DNA of 23,970 nucleotides from Apostichopus parvimensis (GCA_000934455.1 KN885201.1:14633-38602), one strand, 5' to 3'. Counted from the first letter of the stretch, positions 1 to 12,019 are shown. Made by a program: numbers and translations. The notes: generated by a model from the sequence alone, not told the origin.

Positions 1-16
1 GGAAATTCCTGTCAAG

Positions 17-52
17 TGTGTCCTTGTTGTTCATTGTGTCCTTGTTGTTCAT
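17..52. repeat. 18-bp tandem duplication
   Basis: Two identical adjacent copies of TGTGTCCTTGTTGTTCAT lie at 17-34 and 35-52. This is a simple local duplication within intron sequence and no function is suggested. Confidence 0.85.
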
Positions 53-464
53 TATTTACCTGTTCCTGAAGACAGTATTGTGCAAACAGGACAGAAGAAT
101 ACACTTAACTAATACTATACAGTATATAGACTATAATACCACATACAGTAATGTATCATAAAGGCACTGAAAAGTACAGTCAATTAACATACGTAGAGTA
201 TCAGGCATAAAAATGGGCTTACACATACTGTAGATGTGGAAACCTGGAAGTCCAGAATCCCTACTGTACTGTTGTATGCGGGGGTATGCATTTATTATAA
301 TTTACAGTCCATACTCTATACATAGTACATTGAAATTGAATGAACCTCCACAGTAACACTGTTCAGTACATCAGATCTGTTTAGAGTGTTTGGTCATTGC
401 AATATAACTTGATACGCTGTTGCAAATTGTAAACAACAGCCTGCTTGTGCAAAAGAACCATCAA

Positions 465-482
465 CCCCCCACCCCCCCCCCC
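465..482. repeat. Poly-C tract
   Basis: A run of 17 C interrupted by one A at 471. Similar homopolymer C or G runs recur in this window, for example at 14686-14710, 17939-17950 and 22885-22901, and are probably length-variable. Confidence 0.9.
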
Positions 483-840
483 AAGCTTCCCTCAATTTTT
501 TGACATTCACTAATTTCACATCTGTTTTGAAATTTTTAGTGCAGGAACTGTAACATTGTACCTTAATATAATAACCAATTATGTGTTAGGGAAAAATTAA
601 CTGCATATTTATAACGCTCTAAAAATGTCTTCTACCAACACACTGTACCCTTGCACTCTCAAGGAAGAAGCATTGCTCATAAATTCCCAAACAAGAAAGT
701 TTTAGGGAATTAACTGATGTCATGATGTGTATACTTTAATCTTCATTTCTGAAATTTACTGCAAGGTGTATGAAATTGATGAACTTGATTTGTATCTTTT
801 TAATTATTGTTTTCTTTTAATAAATTTCTCCGACCAACAG

Positions 841-1062
841 GGGAAAGTTCTCCGAAGTCCGAGAAATAGTCGAGAGAAGTACAAAGAAGCTGTTCGCTGG
901 TAAATTTATCAAGAAACGAAGAAATGCGGTCAGTCGGCGAGGGCTCAGAAGGGACGACATCGTACGGGAGATCAGCATCCTACGAGAGCTCCAACACCCC
1001 AACGTTATCTCCCTTCACGAGGTCTTTGAATCAACCACAGAAATGGTGCTAATATTAGAACT
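841..1062 (+). CDS. DAPK-family protein kinase, exon A (N-lobe: glycine loop to hinge)
   Basis: This internal exon of 222 nt encodes the kinase N-lobe. It follows an AG acceptor at 839-840 and ends at a GTAAGT donor at 1063. The frame is one leftover base, 73 codons, then two bases (CT). The translation starts GKFSEV, the end of the P-loop GxGxF. The expected ATP-binding lysine is in LFAGKF (codon 902-904), and its salt-bridge glutamate of helix C is in DDIVREISIL (codon 968-970). The stretch KKRRNAVSRRG matches in position and character the basic loop that distinguishes DAPK1/2/3 kinases. HPNVISLHEVFE and VLILEL are the following beta-4/beta-5 and hinge strands. In the family this kinase phosphorylates serine/threonine in cytoskeletal and cell-death signalling; the function here is inferred. 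STK17 (DRAK) relatives are the main alternative. Confidence 0.93.
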
Positions 1063-1924
1063 GTAAGTTTGTACTGTCTGTTCATTTTGATCTGAGTATC
1101 AAATGTTTGTTATATAGCTGCTGTAAATGTGTGGTGCTAACTTGAATCACATCGTTAACCATGCCTCTATAGGTGAAAGGACTGACATAAAGTTCACCTA
1201 ACTTCCGCAGTCCTGGTGTAGCTGACTTTATAGATTTTGCTCCATAAGTTGGGCTGTAACCTTATATCACCATTTCTGGCTGAGTAGAATGCATATGTGC
1301 CGTATAAACATACATGTGCAGTCAAGTCTCGTTGGGTCTGATTCCTACTATTTGCTTTGCAAGCCTAGCTGCAATTGTTTGCCTTTTGTCAACTGTGGTT
1401 TTTCCCCGCAATGTGTAACAAGTGTTCAGTCAGTTTGTCTGACATTTTGTGACCTACTGTACAGTTTATTATGGTAGTCCAATTGATGCTGATCATAAAG
1501 TTAATATCCAAGCAACATCAAATGAGATGACCCCGAAGGCTGTAGCTAATTACTGGGCAGAGGTGAGTGGTCAATGTTTTAGAGAGAGCTTCATGGACTG
1601 CTGACCATCCCAGTGTCCTATTGTTATATCATATGTACTTTACATTACTTCAAATAGCTTTGTTTCCATATTCCATTCTTCACTAGTATCAACTTGAGTC
1701 AAGAACCCCATGGTAGTCAAATCTGAGGTCACAAATAGAGCTATTTAGGGTTGCCAACAAAATTTCTGGAGGGCCTCCCAAAAAATTTGGAAGAAAAACC
1801 AAAGTGCCAATATTGTGGATAAAAACTCAGTATACAAATTTATTAAATTATTTTATTATTTAGATTTACAGTCTTGTTCAAGGCCAAGGCCCTCTCACTC
1901 GACTTTACAACTTAACCCTGGTCA

Positions 1925-2226
1925 TTGGTAACTTGTGACACCTACACACCAAAGTGTGCGCAATTCAATCAATCTCTCCTGGGGCACCACAGTGCACCAC
2001 AACCACGTGTCCCCCGAGGGACTTCCCATAGGGTGCAGCCACAAACCGGCGCCAGCAACTATTTTTACAAGTTACCTGGCAAGTCCCCATTTATACACCT
2101 GGGTGAAGAGAGGCAATGGAGATAAAGTGCCTTGCCCAAGGACACAACGCTACGATCTGGCCAGGGCTCGAACCTGTCATCCTTAGATCACAAGTCCACT
2201 GCCTTAACCAGTTGACAACAACGCCC
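1925..2226 (-). mobile_element. tRNA-derived SINE, minus strand
   Basis: Read on the minus strand, the head starts near 2226 and shows a pol III A-box-like TGTCAACTGGTTAAGG (2202-2217) and a good B box GGTTCGAGCCC (2164-2174). The spacing fits a tRNA-derived promoter. Downstream on the same strand, 2101-2150 carries a TGTCCTTGGGCAAGGCACTT block followed by CTCCATTGCCTC. This type of conserved core recurs in many metazoan SINE-like repeats. The acceptor stem is not conserved, so this is not a working tRNA gene. The end near 1925 is approximate, because no clear tail or target-site duplication was seen. The naming of the core family is left open. Confidence 0.72.
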
Positions 2227-2796
2227 ACTCAATTCAATTGCTTCAGAACACAACAAGCTGCAATCTGACTTTAGATATTGTTGATATGACACTCTGGATG
2301 GTATATAGTAAGATGAGAAGCAGGGTAGTAGATTACAATGGTCAGGTAATTGAACTTACTCCAGAGATGACTTTAATGGATAGCAAGAAGCTCTAAGTAC
2401 TGTAGATAAAGTAGAGCCAGAGTACGGTAGTAGTGAGGAGACATGTAATGTGGTCAGTCGTAGATAACCAAACCAGGTATGTTTTAGCATCTGCATCTGA
2501 TAATATCTAGACAATTTAAGACTGGAAAACTTGACCCAGTATGTCAAAACTACCCTTCATATCTCTGTCAAAAGAGCTTTGTTCACTTACTGTAGATAAA
2601 CATTTTCTAATATATGATTAACTGGAAATGTAAAAATGTATAGGTGGATTAATCTGCTTGATTTGGGTCTGACTAAAACAACATAAAATTGATAAGTAAC
2701 TTGGCAATGGGACGTACAGTAAGGGTTCTGTACTTACTACAGGCAGTAGACGTGAAGCGTGGTGTTTTTTGTTTTTGTTTTTTATACCAGGCTTAA

Positions 2797-3859
2797 AGCA
2801 GCATTTTGCGTTGAGTCGCCGTTTTTCCTCAATTTTTCCGTGTCTATCAAGGTTTTATCATAATACAATCACAAAAGACAAAACTAAGACTTTCTCATAC
2901 TTTTTTCCCCACAGCGAACGTTAATTAGCAAGTAATTAAGGCTTTTATATGATTCTGAGAAAGTGTCTCCCTGACACATCGAATCATTTAGTATTTATCA
3001 CATGCAGCTCTACAAAACCGCCTATTCAAATTCAACCAATCAGTGAAGAGATGTTTATGTATGACTTGGCACTAAAAATAGACTCATTCATTGGCATGGT
3101 AATCCCTTGCTGCAAAGCACTACTTAAATCTCCACATGGCCTAGCCAATATGCCTTATTGCATTCCCTTGAGAGACGTTACTTTCCTCTCCTGAAAAACG
3201 TTATTTTCTCCCATGTTGTTAGAGGAGGAAACTAAGGTTTTTCAAGAGAAGAAACTAACGGGCCCGGAAACTAACGGCCCCCATTGCGCTACACTCATAC
3301 TAGCTACATTGCTTTTAGTGCACAATGCACAGCGTGTACATAACGTTATTCAGGCCTAACCAGTGTAAGTCACACACTAATAGGTCTGATTGTACTACAG
3401 TAAATAGCCTATGTAACACCGAGTAGAGTGATACAATATCGTTCTCGCGAATGTTACGTACCGATCGGGTTCTTCTGGTTCCATGACTTTTTCTCTTATG
3501 TATCCTTGCTGTTTTATTTTCGCGGAGCGACGAATTTTCTTGGGTTTTTAGGGCAATGTATGCAATGAGATATGGCGTAACTGTCCCTTCGCGCAGTACG
3601 TACATCTCCTCAGCTGATTTTTGTTTACTGTTTACCTTGCTATTCAAAGTACCTTGTTCGTTATACATATTCACAAGGTTCCTATAAGTGGGAGGAGTCT
3701 ATCAAAGTCAAAGATTCAAAATACGAAAATCAGAAAATGTCATATTTTTTGCACTTTTCGGGAATAGTTTGAGTTGAAACTTTACAGTTAGCTTAGTTTA
3801 CGTCATTGGTATAGTGTCCTAGTATTGTAAAATCTCGAGAATCAACGCAAATTGCTGCT
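2797..3859. mobile_element. 1.06-kb non-autonomous DNA transposon with 18-bp inverted ends and TTAA target duplication
   Basis: The left end AGCAGCATTTTGCGTTGA (2797-2814) matches the reverse complement of the right end (3842-3859) at 17 of 18 positions. TTAA lies immediately outside both ends (2793-2796 and 3860-3863), as expected for a target-site duplication of TTAA-specific cut-and-paste elements such as piggyBac or Kolobok types. No transposase is recognisable. The interior is more CpG-rich than its surroundings, especially 3255-3600, and has repeated GAAACTAA words near 3228-3275. A 119-codon minus-strand frame (3315-3674) lies inside. The superfamily is not certain: the ends do not start with the CCY usual for piggyBac. 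Confidence 0.8.
3315..3674 (-). other. 119-codon open frame inside the TTAA element, unknown
   Basis: This ATG-started frame lies entirely within the 1.06-kb inverted-repeat element. Its middle is very basic (for example HKRKSHGTRRTRS), and the C-terminal part is hydrophobic with no clear membrane helix. I recognise no transposase, zinc finger or other domain. It could be a remnant of an element-encoded protein or a chance frame in CpG-richer sequence; chance is the more likely. Confidence 0.15.
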
Positions 3860-6273
3860 TTAAGGGTTACAGTACATGTTGACCCCAAATATGCTTGAGA
3901 AGCAACTAATGATCTCTTTCGATAAAACTTCAACAACCATTTTATGACCAGCCACCAATCATCTTCCATCTCCCAGACATATTATGGTCTGCTTTAACAT
4001 TACTCAATGTCTGGGAAAAATTTGGAAGGGTCAGAATTACCAGGAAAGTCCTTGTGAAAACCAAATTTTAGTGTTCTGTAGAATGTGCTAAAACTGGCAG
4101 CTACAGTAGGCCTACTGTTTAATGATGACATGTAAATAACTTTCACATATATATGCTTGTAGAGAGAGAAAGCACGTAAATAAAACTCAAAACCAAACAG
4201 ACAAAGAGTTTGTTGTGTGGTAAAATCCAGATAATCTGTCTAGCTTTAAAAATTGTTTACAAGTTTCTCAGATTTATACCATATCTGTTCGCTTTCTATA
4301 GTAATCCCATTACGGTTCAATAATTTTGTTTGCTATAATTGCAAGAGTCTTGGTTCATTGAATCTACTTGGTACTTACTAAGAAGATAATTCATTAGCAG
4401 AACTAACATAAAGCTGCTTTTGTTAGTTTGAGAGGCTTCTTCTTTTACCTTTAAAATGTTGTTTTTAACTTGACCTACATTAATTACTACTGTTAAGTAT
4501 TAATCCATTATTCAGTAGTGAGCCGTCACATAGCAACAGTAGATAAAGTGCAGACCGGTCGTATTTATTAGTTGCAAATTATATGAAATCTTCAGAGTAT
4601 TCCTCAAATTAAGATTACATTTCATCAAACTTGGATAATTTTGAATATTTTATCACAAAATGATGGTGCAATTAGTTACTGAATTTTGTTTCAAATCATC
4701 TCAACATTTTGGGCCAACTTGGCTGTTTTCATTTTAATTTAGTACTAACTGCATACAAAAAGCAAATTTATTGGAAAATTTTCAGACAAATCAACATAAG
4801 GTAACTTTGATTGTTTTCATATGAAATTAAAGTTTTGTTGAACTTAGTCCGGAATATTTAAAACGGAGAGGAAATCATCAAAACCGACTCAAAAAGATGT
4901 AATTTAATCAATGACAGAAGTCCTGAATTGTATGCATTTCTCTCTGGAGATTTTGTGGAGGGATCAAAGATCTCATCTCCTCACAATGTTGATACGTGTA
5001 ATGTACACTCTGTACTGTATGTCATTTATTTGGGGGAAGTTTAAGCTGGAATTCGATTGAAAGTTGGAAAGTCACCTTGATTAAAGTACTCTAGATACTC
5101 AGCTGTTGGACTTTAAAAGGCAAAATCGCAGTCCTATGAAGTATACGTTGAGAACAGGTTTAGCTATATAGGTAAAGTGAACCCTGTCCTATTTGACTGA
5201 AAATGATTGTGTCCTTACTGATGATGTAGTAATCTTAGAGGCAGACTCATTTCCAGTGTAAAGGCCGCACAATTTAGTTAACTCTCAGATCATATTTGAA
5301 CAGAGTAAATAGAGATGTTTATTAGTGCAAAGGTTAATAACTGGAGCAAACAAGGTTGATTTCTCACGAAAGATTGCAGTACTTACGGTATGTTCTCGGA
5401 AATGGAATTGTCATTGGGATCACATTCAGAGATATATAAATTATTAACCTACATTTTTATTACCTACATTTTAATATTTTGGAATTGTACACTCCTTTTG
5501 TTTTAATTTTGAAATGTACTCAGATGATAGTACAGTTAATCAAAAGAGAGAAAGGAGCGGGGGAAAAAAAGCAGTTAGCCTAAACTCCTTAGCTACTCCA
5601 AACATACTGTACAGTTGATTTATTGAATTATTGTATATATGACTCCATTCAATGTTCATGTACTTTCTCATAGTATGCAGACACTTAACATGGTTACAGT
5701 ATGCATAATAACACTGTACACTCACTCTGAATACTGATGAGAAGTACTTTATGCATATTTTGGGTTTATATAAAGAGCTGGTTGTAGGATACTGAAATGC
5801 CATTGAGCTGGTTTAAACATTACAGTATAATATTTGATAATTGTTTGAAGATACAATACAGTAAGCTATTGTGGTACATACTTTACTGAGTATACAGTAT
5901 ATGCAAAATATCCCATATCTTATAAATTTTGCTGTTTTCAGTACCAAGACCTTTGTAGAGTACAATAATTGCGCATTGATGGCTTCTTTGTTGTTGTCTG
6001 CCTTGAACCCTGTAACACAGGAATGCAGCAAACTCATGGCTAAGTCTAGATGTGATATTTGAACTCAATACAATAGCCCTTTACAATTAAAGTAAATCTT
6101 GTACAGTACAGTATACATAGAGACGTTGAAAGAACCTGTTTAGAGATGCCCCTCACAATCTTGTCTTCTTTTGCACAGACTCATTGACCTGTGACAGGAG
6201 CCACCCTGTAGGTCTCTTTAAAGCTTTTAGGTCAAGTTGTGACTAGTTAATCCTTGACAATCCTATCCCAACC

Positions 6274-6320
6274 TTTTTTTTTTTATCTCTCTCTCACCCT
6301 CTCTCTCTCTTTAGCTTTCT
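6274..6320. repeat. Poly-T / CT microsatellite
   Basis: A run of 11 T is followed by TCTCTCTCTC, ACC and a second CT repeat. The pyrimidine-rich sequence continues to a TAG near 6357, which resembles a splice acceptor. No open coding block follows it, so I regard it as simple sequence. Confidence 0.8.
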
Positions 6321-8971
6321 CTTCTTAATTATCTTTCCCTCTACTCATCTTCCCTAGAGTGACTTAAATGTTTCTAGATGAGCTGGCTGTGTACTGTGGA
6401 TCCACTTGTCATAGCACAAAAATAATTTAACGGCCCAAAAAAATCAATACAAATCAATTCACCAGCCTCAATAATTGACTGGTGTTTTAAAACTTTCCCT
6501 GAGCTCTCTCAACTTTCAGATGATTACAGTCAAATTAAAGCTTTTGTCCAGCCGGGGTGGGTTCCCTGGACATGAATCCAATTTAAGGGAAAGTCAATCG
6601 GTTAGCAGGCCTTGTATAGAGGCCGATCTGAACGTTTGTGATTGACAAATGGTGCATGGGTTTGTCGTGGACACATGCTGCCTTACGCCTATATGCCTGC
6701 AGACTACACAGATTGTGTGAAAAATCGATAAAATAGGTGTCAAGAATAAACCTGTTATCCAATGTTGATGCTCTGGGACCGCAGTTATTACTAGGTCATG
6801 CTGTGCTATTTATAGAACAAACCAATATATATGGTAGGGCGGGTGCATGGGGAGGCAAGTGTTAAAATTAAAAGGGACTAAAATTCTCTTTGAGCCTGTC
6901 ATTTACAGCCTTATTGCACCGGTAACTACTACGTAGTTCTACCCTGATAAAAACCTGAGATAATGTGACATAGGATTAAGAGATTAGGAAGGTGTTCTTG
7001 CTGCATTGGAAATTAATATTTTGGATTTTTGAGTAAAGCCTTTATATACCCTTTATTACTAATGACATGTATTGTAGAGATTTAAGTATCAGTGCATAAT
7101 TAGGTTAAAAAAAAGAAACAATGATAGCACTATGGTAGCTTAATAATTTAATGTAAGTTCTAATGAATAATCAAAGAAAGGTCTTTTGGTTAATATCCAA
7201 TCTTTACAACATACACTATACACAGTACTATCCTTGTGTACTATAAAGTAAGATGTCAATTGAAACAGCTACTGTACATGCACCCTCCCCTTCATGATAC
7301 CTCTTCGAACCTTTGGTTGTGTTCGGTGAATCTTGTCTGAAGACCAGCTAGAAAGCCTTTATCTCTTCTTACATTACATTATCAAATTTGCTGATTTGAT
7401 GATAGAAGCAAGGTATTTAAGTCTTTGTTTTTCTTTCAACTTGTATCTATCTTGCCGTGGCATGCATGGGGGTCCAAAAAAAAAAATGAAAAATCAGAAA
7501 AAAGGAGGATTAATAACAAATGTAAAGTTCTGATGACTAGCCGTAATTTTGTAAACAATGCTTATACTATCCTACAGATAGTCACAGGCAATCAATTTTA
7601 ATGCAGTTTACCAATTCTGTACTTTACAGCTTGCAATGTTGAGAAAAGCCCATTCATACCAACTTTTAGCTTAAAACTTTGTAGTCGAGGAAACTTAATA
7701 GCAAAACACACTTAAACTCAGGGCTAGCTAAGGAGTAAGAATACCCTTCTTGATACATGCTATTATCCTACAAGATCAAACTCTTTTTTAGAGAAAGTAC
7801 CTGCATATTTGTCTCATTTTACATACCATTAATTTCAGCATGCACAGACCAATTAAACCACACTATGGTAACAGGACTGTCTTTTCCTGTGCTGGTTGGT
7901 ATCACCTACAAAATTAAATTAATGCAGTGTTTTTCCCTACAAATTTTGGCATTTTCTCGTAAGATAGACAAACGAAAGATAGATTAAGATGTCTCATGTT
8001 TCCATTCAAACCAAGTGTTACAAATTACGTTATGGGTAATGGGTAACTACATGAACATTATAAATGTATGTGTTTTAAACATCTGAACAGTTGTTTTGAA
8101 ACAGTGTTTTATTACAGAGCTCCAGTCATGGCCAACAGTACTGCTCTAAACAACATAATATTATGAAGATGACAATGTATACATAGAGATATCACTGATC
8201 ACTTGCCTGGTTCACCAGAGTGATGAAAGCCAACCATCTCTCATTCCAAAAACTTGTCAAAACTTGTATGACAAGGCAGACAAAGAAAAAAAATGATTGG
8301 CCACAATTTGTTCAGCAGGCTCTTTCAACATTTTTCTGCCCTACATGAGAGAAACCTTGTGATGATCAGCTGTGCAAATGAAAAATGTCATGTTTGAGTA
8401 AAAATTTTTTGTTCAATGTTATTTAGCTTATGAATCAGTGCTAGTACCAGGAAAAAGGGAGAAAGAAAGAGAAAAGTTCATGCGATAATGATGGCAAAAA
8501 TATAGTCCCTTTTGCAAACAGTGGTACTTTCAGTTAGATGTTGAATAGCTAATTGCTGATTGGGAAAGGTAATATTGTAAAAACAAGTTACAGTATAAGC
8601 TTGTTTTAATATCTTGTATAAAAAGGGAGCTTTTTAAGTGTCTTTTAGTGTCGAAATTGGAATGTTCTCATGAAGTGAAGAAAATTTTGTAGCGTAATGT
8701 GGTTATTGTAGATATGATATGATGAAGGACATGAAATGTGCGTTAATAATTTATCCAGTATCGCATTGCGAAAATGCTACAGTATGCAAAATGAGCAAAT
8801 TGCTATACAAGTTCAAAGATGTAGTATCTATGCAGCTTTTGTACATAGGGACCATACTACTTTGTAAGGGAACCAATCAGAGTCTTCAAAACCACTTTGC
8901 AAAATTTTGTGTGCGCTAAAATATTCCCGGAAGGTGCACACATAATGACTTCTCAGATAGTGTTAGCTCGA

Positions 8972-9230
8972 GGAGTGTTAGCTCAGTGGTTTACGCCGGT
9001 GCCTTTCAATCGTAAGGTCCCGAGTTCAAGTCACTCCAAGATTAATGTATGTCGTCCAGTTACAGAAGTGTTGACAATTGACAATTCATAATCATGGGCG
9101 TTAAATATGAATCTAAGAGACTGACTTTGTTCAGCTTGCGGCTTTGATAAGCCACTGATGGCTGCTTCGCGAGTTCCTGCTGCAGGAGAATCTAAAACAC
9201 ATACATACACGCATACATACATACATAGTA
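8972..9230 (+). mobile_element. tRNA-derived SINE with CATA-repeat tail, plus strand
   Basis: The head at 8972-9037 looks like a tRNA. GGAGTGT at its start pairs with TCACTCC at its end at six of seven positions. An A box TTAGCTCAGTGGTTT (8978-8992) and a B box GAGTTCAAGTC (9022-9032, relaxed) are present. The D and anticodon arms are degenerate. A unique body of about 150 bp follows, including GCTTGCGGCTTTGATAAGCC near 9135-9154, and the element ends in an ACATACATACACGCATACAT-type repeat (9197-9227), the usual kind of SINE 3' tail. No convincing target-site duplication was found. The body resembles repeats I associate with echinoderm genomes, but I cannot confirm this. Confidence 0.8.
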
Positions 9231-9574
9231 GCACATAAGTGTGTTTGTTGTTAATAACCCTTAAACTACTGTACTGCAAGCTGCACGGTTGTATATTTGT
9301 AGCTTGCCCATATCTATGGAAAGGAATGTATGTGGAACAACCTTCTAGTCAGAATGTGGTTCCCATGCATCGTTCCCGCCAGTGGAACGGCCACTAGGAT
9401 GCTTCTTTTGTTATCATACACTGTAAATTTAAACAGCAGTGCCCTTTTGTTGTCAAGCTGTGTACTTAAATATGTGCACTTTAATACAGTTATATTACAC
9501 AACCAAATGAACTAGTCAAATTTAACAGTTCAATCAAAGCCATTTGGATCATGTGTTTCTATTTTCAGGTGGAT

Positions 9575-9594
9575 ATTATTTATTTATTTATTTA
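9575..9594. repeat. TATT microsatellite
   Basis: About five TTTA/TATT units lie within intron sequence. They supply the hydrophobic start of the 9544-9972 open frame, which is a reason to distrust that frame. Confidence 0.8.
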
Positions 9595-10147
9595 GTTTTC
9601 CCCCCTTCTCCATCTGTCAGTTACGAACGCAGTCATGTGGAAAAGTCTTTCTTTGATACATTTCAGTTTGCTGTACTACACAGTGTACCTTCCCACTATA
9701 CTATAGCATGCCTGCAGTCAGACTCTTTTACCTTTCATCACACTAGACTGTTCATACAACAGATATCTCAAAAGGTGACAGATTTCTCAGTTGTCCCAAA
9801 TCTGTGCGTGATACTGTACAGAGCTGTAACTTTAACAGTCGTCAGATTGTCTGATGCCCTCCTACTGTTAAAATTGAAGGCAACTACTGTACCATTTCAG
9901 GTCCCAGGCATGGAATCACATCATGTTTTTTTTAATCCTGTATTGATTGAGGACATAATACTGAAACTATAATATATTTGAAAGAGTAATTTTAGAATTA
10001 GATTCTGATTTATATGGATGATGGAGGGGATATTAATAACAGAACATTTCAATTTTTTGACTTATGCACCCCTTCAATACACTTACGTGATGGTAACGAA
10101 CTAACCGTCAATGTTAACTTCTATATATTGATCATTAAAACTTGCAG

Positions 10148-10167
10148 CTGTCATGTTTTTATGACAG
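10148..10167. repeat. Short perfect hairpin
   Basis: CTGTCAT (10148-10154) and ATGACAG (10161-10167) form a 7-bp perfect stem with a 6-nt T-rich loop. It lies in intron sequence just upstream of the tRNA-like head. No function is implied. Confidence 0.5.
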
Positions 10168-10297
10168 AGACATTTAAAGCTGTTTATTTGCATTGATTTA
10201 TTTTAAGTTAAATATGTTACTAATATTCAAAACTCTGACATATTCAAACTCTGACAAAAAACTATTTGCTTAAAATGGAAAGAGCAAAGCTGTTTAT

Positions 10298-10374
10298 GGC
10301 TAGAATGGGATTTGAACCGGTGACCTCTGGGTTACTGTAGAAGCCTGGGGCTCTACCAGTTACGCTACCCAGCC
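10298..10374 (-). mobile_element. Degenerate tRNA-like head (SINE head or tRNA pseudogene), minus strand
   Basis: Over 77 bp on the minus strand, GGCTGGG pairs with TCTAGCC to give a seven-pair acceptor stem with two G-T wobbles. An A box TAGCGTAACTGGTAGAGC (10350-10367) and a B box GGTTCAAATCCC (10307-10318) are well placed. An anticodon arm GGCTT/AACCC can form with one mismatch and a loop CTACAGT (anticodon position ACA). The T stem has two mismatches and the D stem one mismatch and a wobble, so a working tRNA is unlikely. The 3' side lacks an obvious microsatellite tail, so a SINE fragment and a tRNA pseudogene cannot be told apart. The head differs in sequence from the two other tRNA-derived elements here. 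Confidence 0.65.
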
Positions 10375-11347
10375 CTTAGTTGGTAGCGTCCCCTATATAG
10401 CCATTTCTTTGCTGGGGGCGCCAGTCAGAAGCCACAGTACCTTGCATACTGTATAACAGGGATCACGCCCCAGTTCCATTCGATACAACCCAGAAAACTG
10501 CAGGGAAGGGATTTCATGACAAATTTGGGTTTTTTATATATTGCTCATTACTGTACTGTAGCTTGATACAGTCAAGTGCATTGCAAAGATAAGATTTAAA
10601 ATTAAGCAATAAATATTTCTGATTTTTCCTTTGTTTGTGGTACATGCTAAGATGAAAGATTGTTGAAACCAACTTCTCTAAGTTGTTAATTTACTGTACC
10701 CTGTAGATTACCCTATGCGTGACTCAGCAATGATGAGACTATCCCTTTAAGAATTGTACTGTGACAATATATGTATACAAGAATACACAAAAGTCAATTC
10801 AAGTTTGTTCATGGTTGGTATGATGCTAAGTTGTGTCTGAATTGTTGCAGTTAAAAAGGGAATTCAATGAGGTCTTTTTCAAAACACTGCCTCACCTCTG
10901 GTAAAAGGCTAAATAAAACAAAACACCCCAAATTTGTCAAATATCTGAACACAATTTGAACTGAAATTCTTTTAGCATTCTATGCAAACAATAACGTGTA
11001 TAGTGAATATTACAGTATGTTATAATAAAGCAGTCTTTATTCATACTGTACTAATTATAATAGGTAATAAATGGCAAGCAGCTATGTATTATATGGTCAA
11101 TTCCATGATAAGGTCAACATCATACCAAAAAATTTAAAATCATTGTATATTAAAATTGTATAAGTTTCCAATAAATAGAATCCTTGTAGTTACTAAAAAT
11201 ATATTTTTCATCCCCGAAAAATCATTTGTTTGATTATGGGGTCGGTAATAACAAATGGTTCCCGTAGTAACTAAATTCTGAAAAATACAGTGAAATTTCA
11301 TTTTGTGCAGATTTGTACATAATAATCATAGGTATCATCAGTTTTTT

Positions 11348-12019
11348 GGACTAATTATATTTGCTATAGCATAGTGCTCACTTAATAGCTTCAATTTTTT
11401 TTCGACATCAAGGCGTTAGACAACAGTGGTGAATTGAAAACACCCTCGATTTACTGTCACGCGAGTCACAAAATTGACTGTTTTTGTTTTTTTTCTCCTT
11501 GCCTGCACAATACTTTCACTCCAAATAATGAATATCAAGTCTTCACATAGATACCAAAAGGATTACTGAATTTTCCTTTTCAGAAGATATTCAAATTTTG
11601 CGGAAAATCACCCTTTACAGATGTCACGCGAGTCACGTCACGCGAGTCACGTCAATTCAAGATAGTGTTTTTACCTATTTACTGTGTGTTGGACTAATTA
11701 TATTTGCTATAGCATAGTTCTCACTTAATAGCTTCAATTTTTTTTCGACATCAAGGCATTAGACAACAGTGGTGAATTGAAACACCCTCGATTTACTGTC
11801 ACGCGAGTCCCAAAATTGACTGTTTTTGTTTTTTTCTCCTTGCCTGCACAATATTTTTACTCCAAATAATGAATATCAAGTTTTCACATAGATACCAACA
11901 GGATTACTTAATTTTCCTTTTCAGAAGATATTCAAATTTTGCAGAAAATCACCCTTTACAGATGTCACGCGAGTCACGTCACGCAATTCAAGACAGTGTT
12001 TCTACCTATTTTATGTGTG
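11348..12019. repeat. Tandem duplication of about 340 bp inside the 2.05-kb element
   Basis: Copy 1 runs from 11348 to 11690 and copy 2 from 11691 to about 12019, both beginning GGACTAATTATATTTGCTAT. They are nearly identical, with scattered substitutions and small deletions; the second copy lacks part of one box. Each copy itself looks like two diverged half-units: the blocks GAAAACACCCTCGATTTAC and GAAAATCACCCTTTACAG each lie just before a box. The older repeat period is therefore about 165 bp. Confidence 0.93.

Larger units (their letters stand above)
1..840 (+). other. 3' end of an upstream intron of the kinase gene
   Basis: No exon is recognised here. The next coding block begins inside the glycine-rich loop with a split codon, so at least one coding exon must lie before this window. 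The stretch is AT-rich. It contains an 18-bp tandem duplication at 17-52, a C-tract at 465-482 and a TTTTAATTATTGTTTTC pyrimidine-rich lead-in before the acceptor AG at 839-840. Nothing else is supported. Confidence 0.75.

Noticed and set aside
817..1002. Minus-strand 61-codon frame
   Set aside because: It is the antisense shadow of kinase exon A, which has clear family matches on the plus strand.
1925..2186. Overlapping plus-strand frames of 66 and 83 codons
   Set aside because: They are the antisense of the tRNA-derived SINE and are explained by its GC-richer sequence.
2949..3194. 81-codon plus-strand frame inside the TTAA element
   Set aside because: No recognisable motif; opposite in strand to the 119-codon frame and typical of chance length in this composition.
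6286..6360. Strong pyrimidine tract ending in TAG, considered as a splice acceptor of an extra exon
   Set aside because: Exons A and B join directly in phase with continuous kinase sequence, and no open in-phase block follows this site.
9031..9279. Minus-strand 82-codon frame with VYVCVYVC-like repeats
   Set aside because: It translates the antisense of the SINE body and its CATA tail.
9544..9972. Longest open frame in the window, 142 codons on the plus strand
   Set aside because: It begins over a TATT microsatellite, lies in the middle of the large intron, shows no domain or CpG/codon signature like the kinase exons, and its composition looks like ordinary intron.
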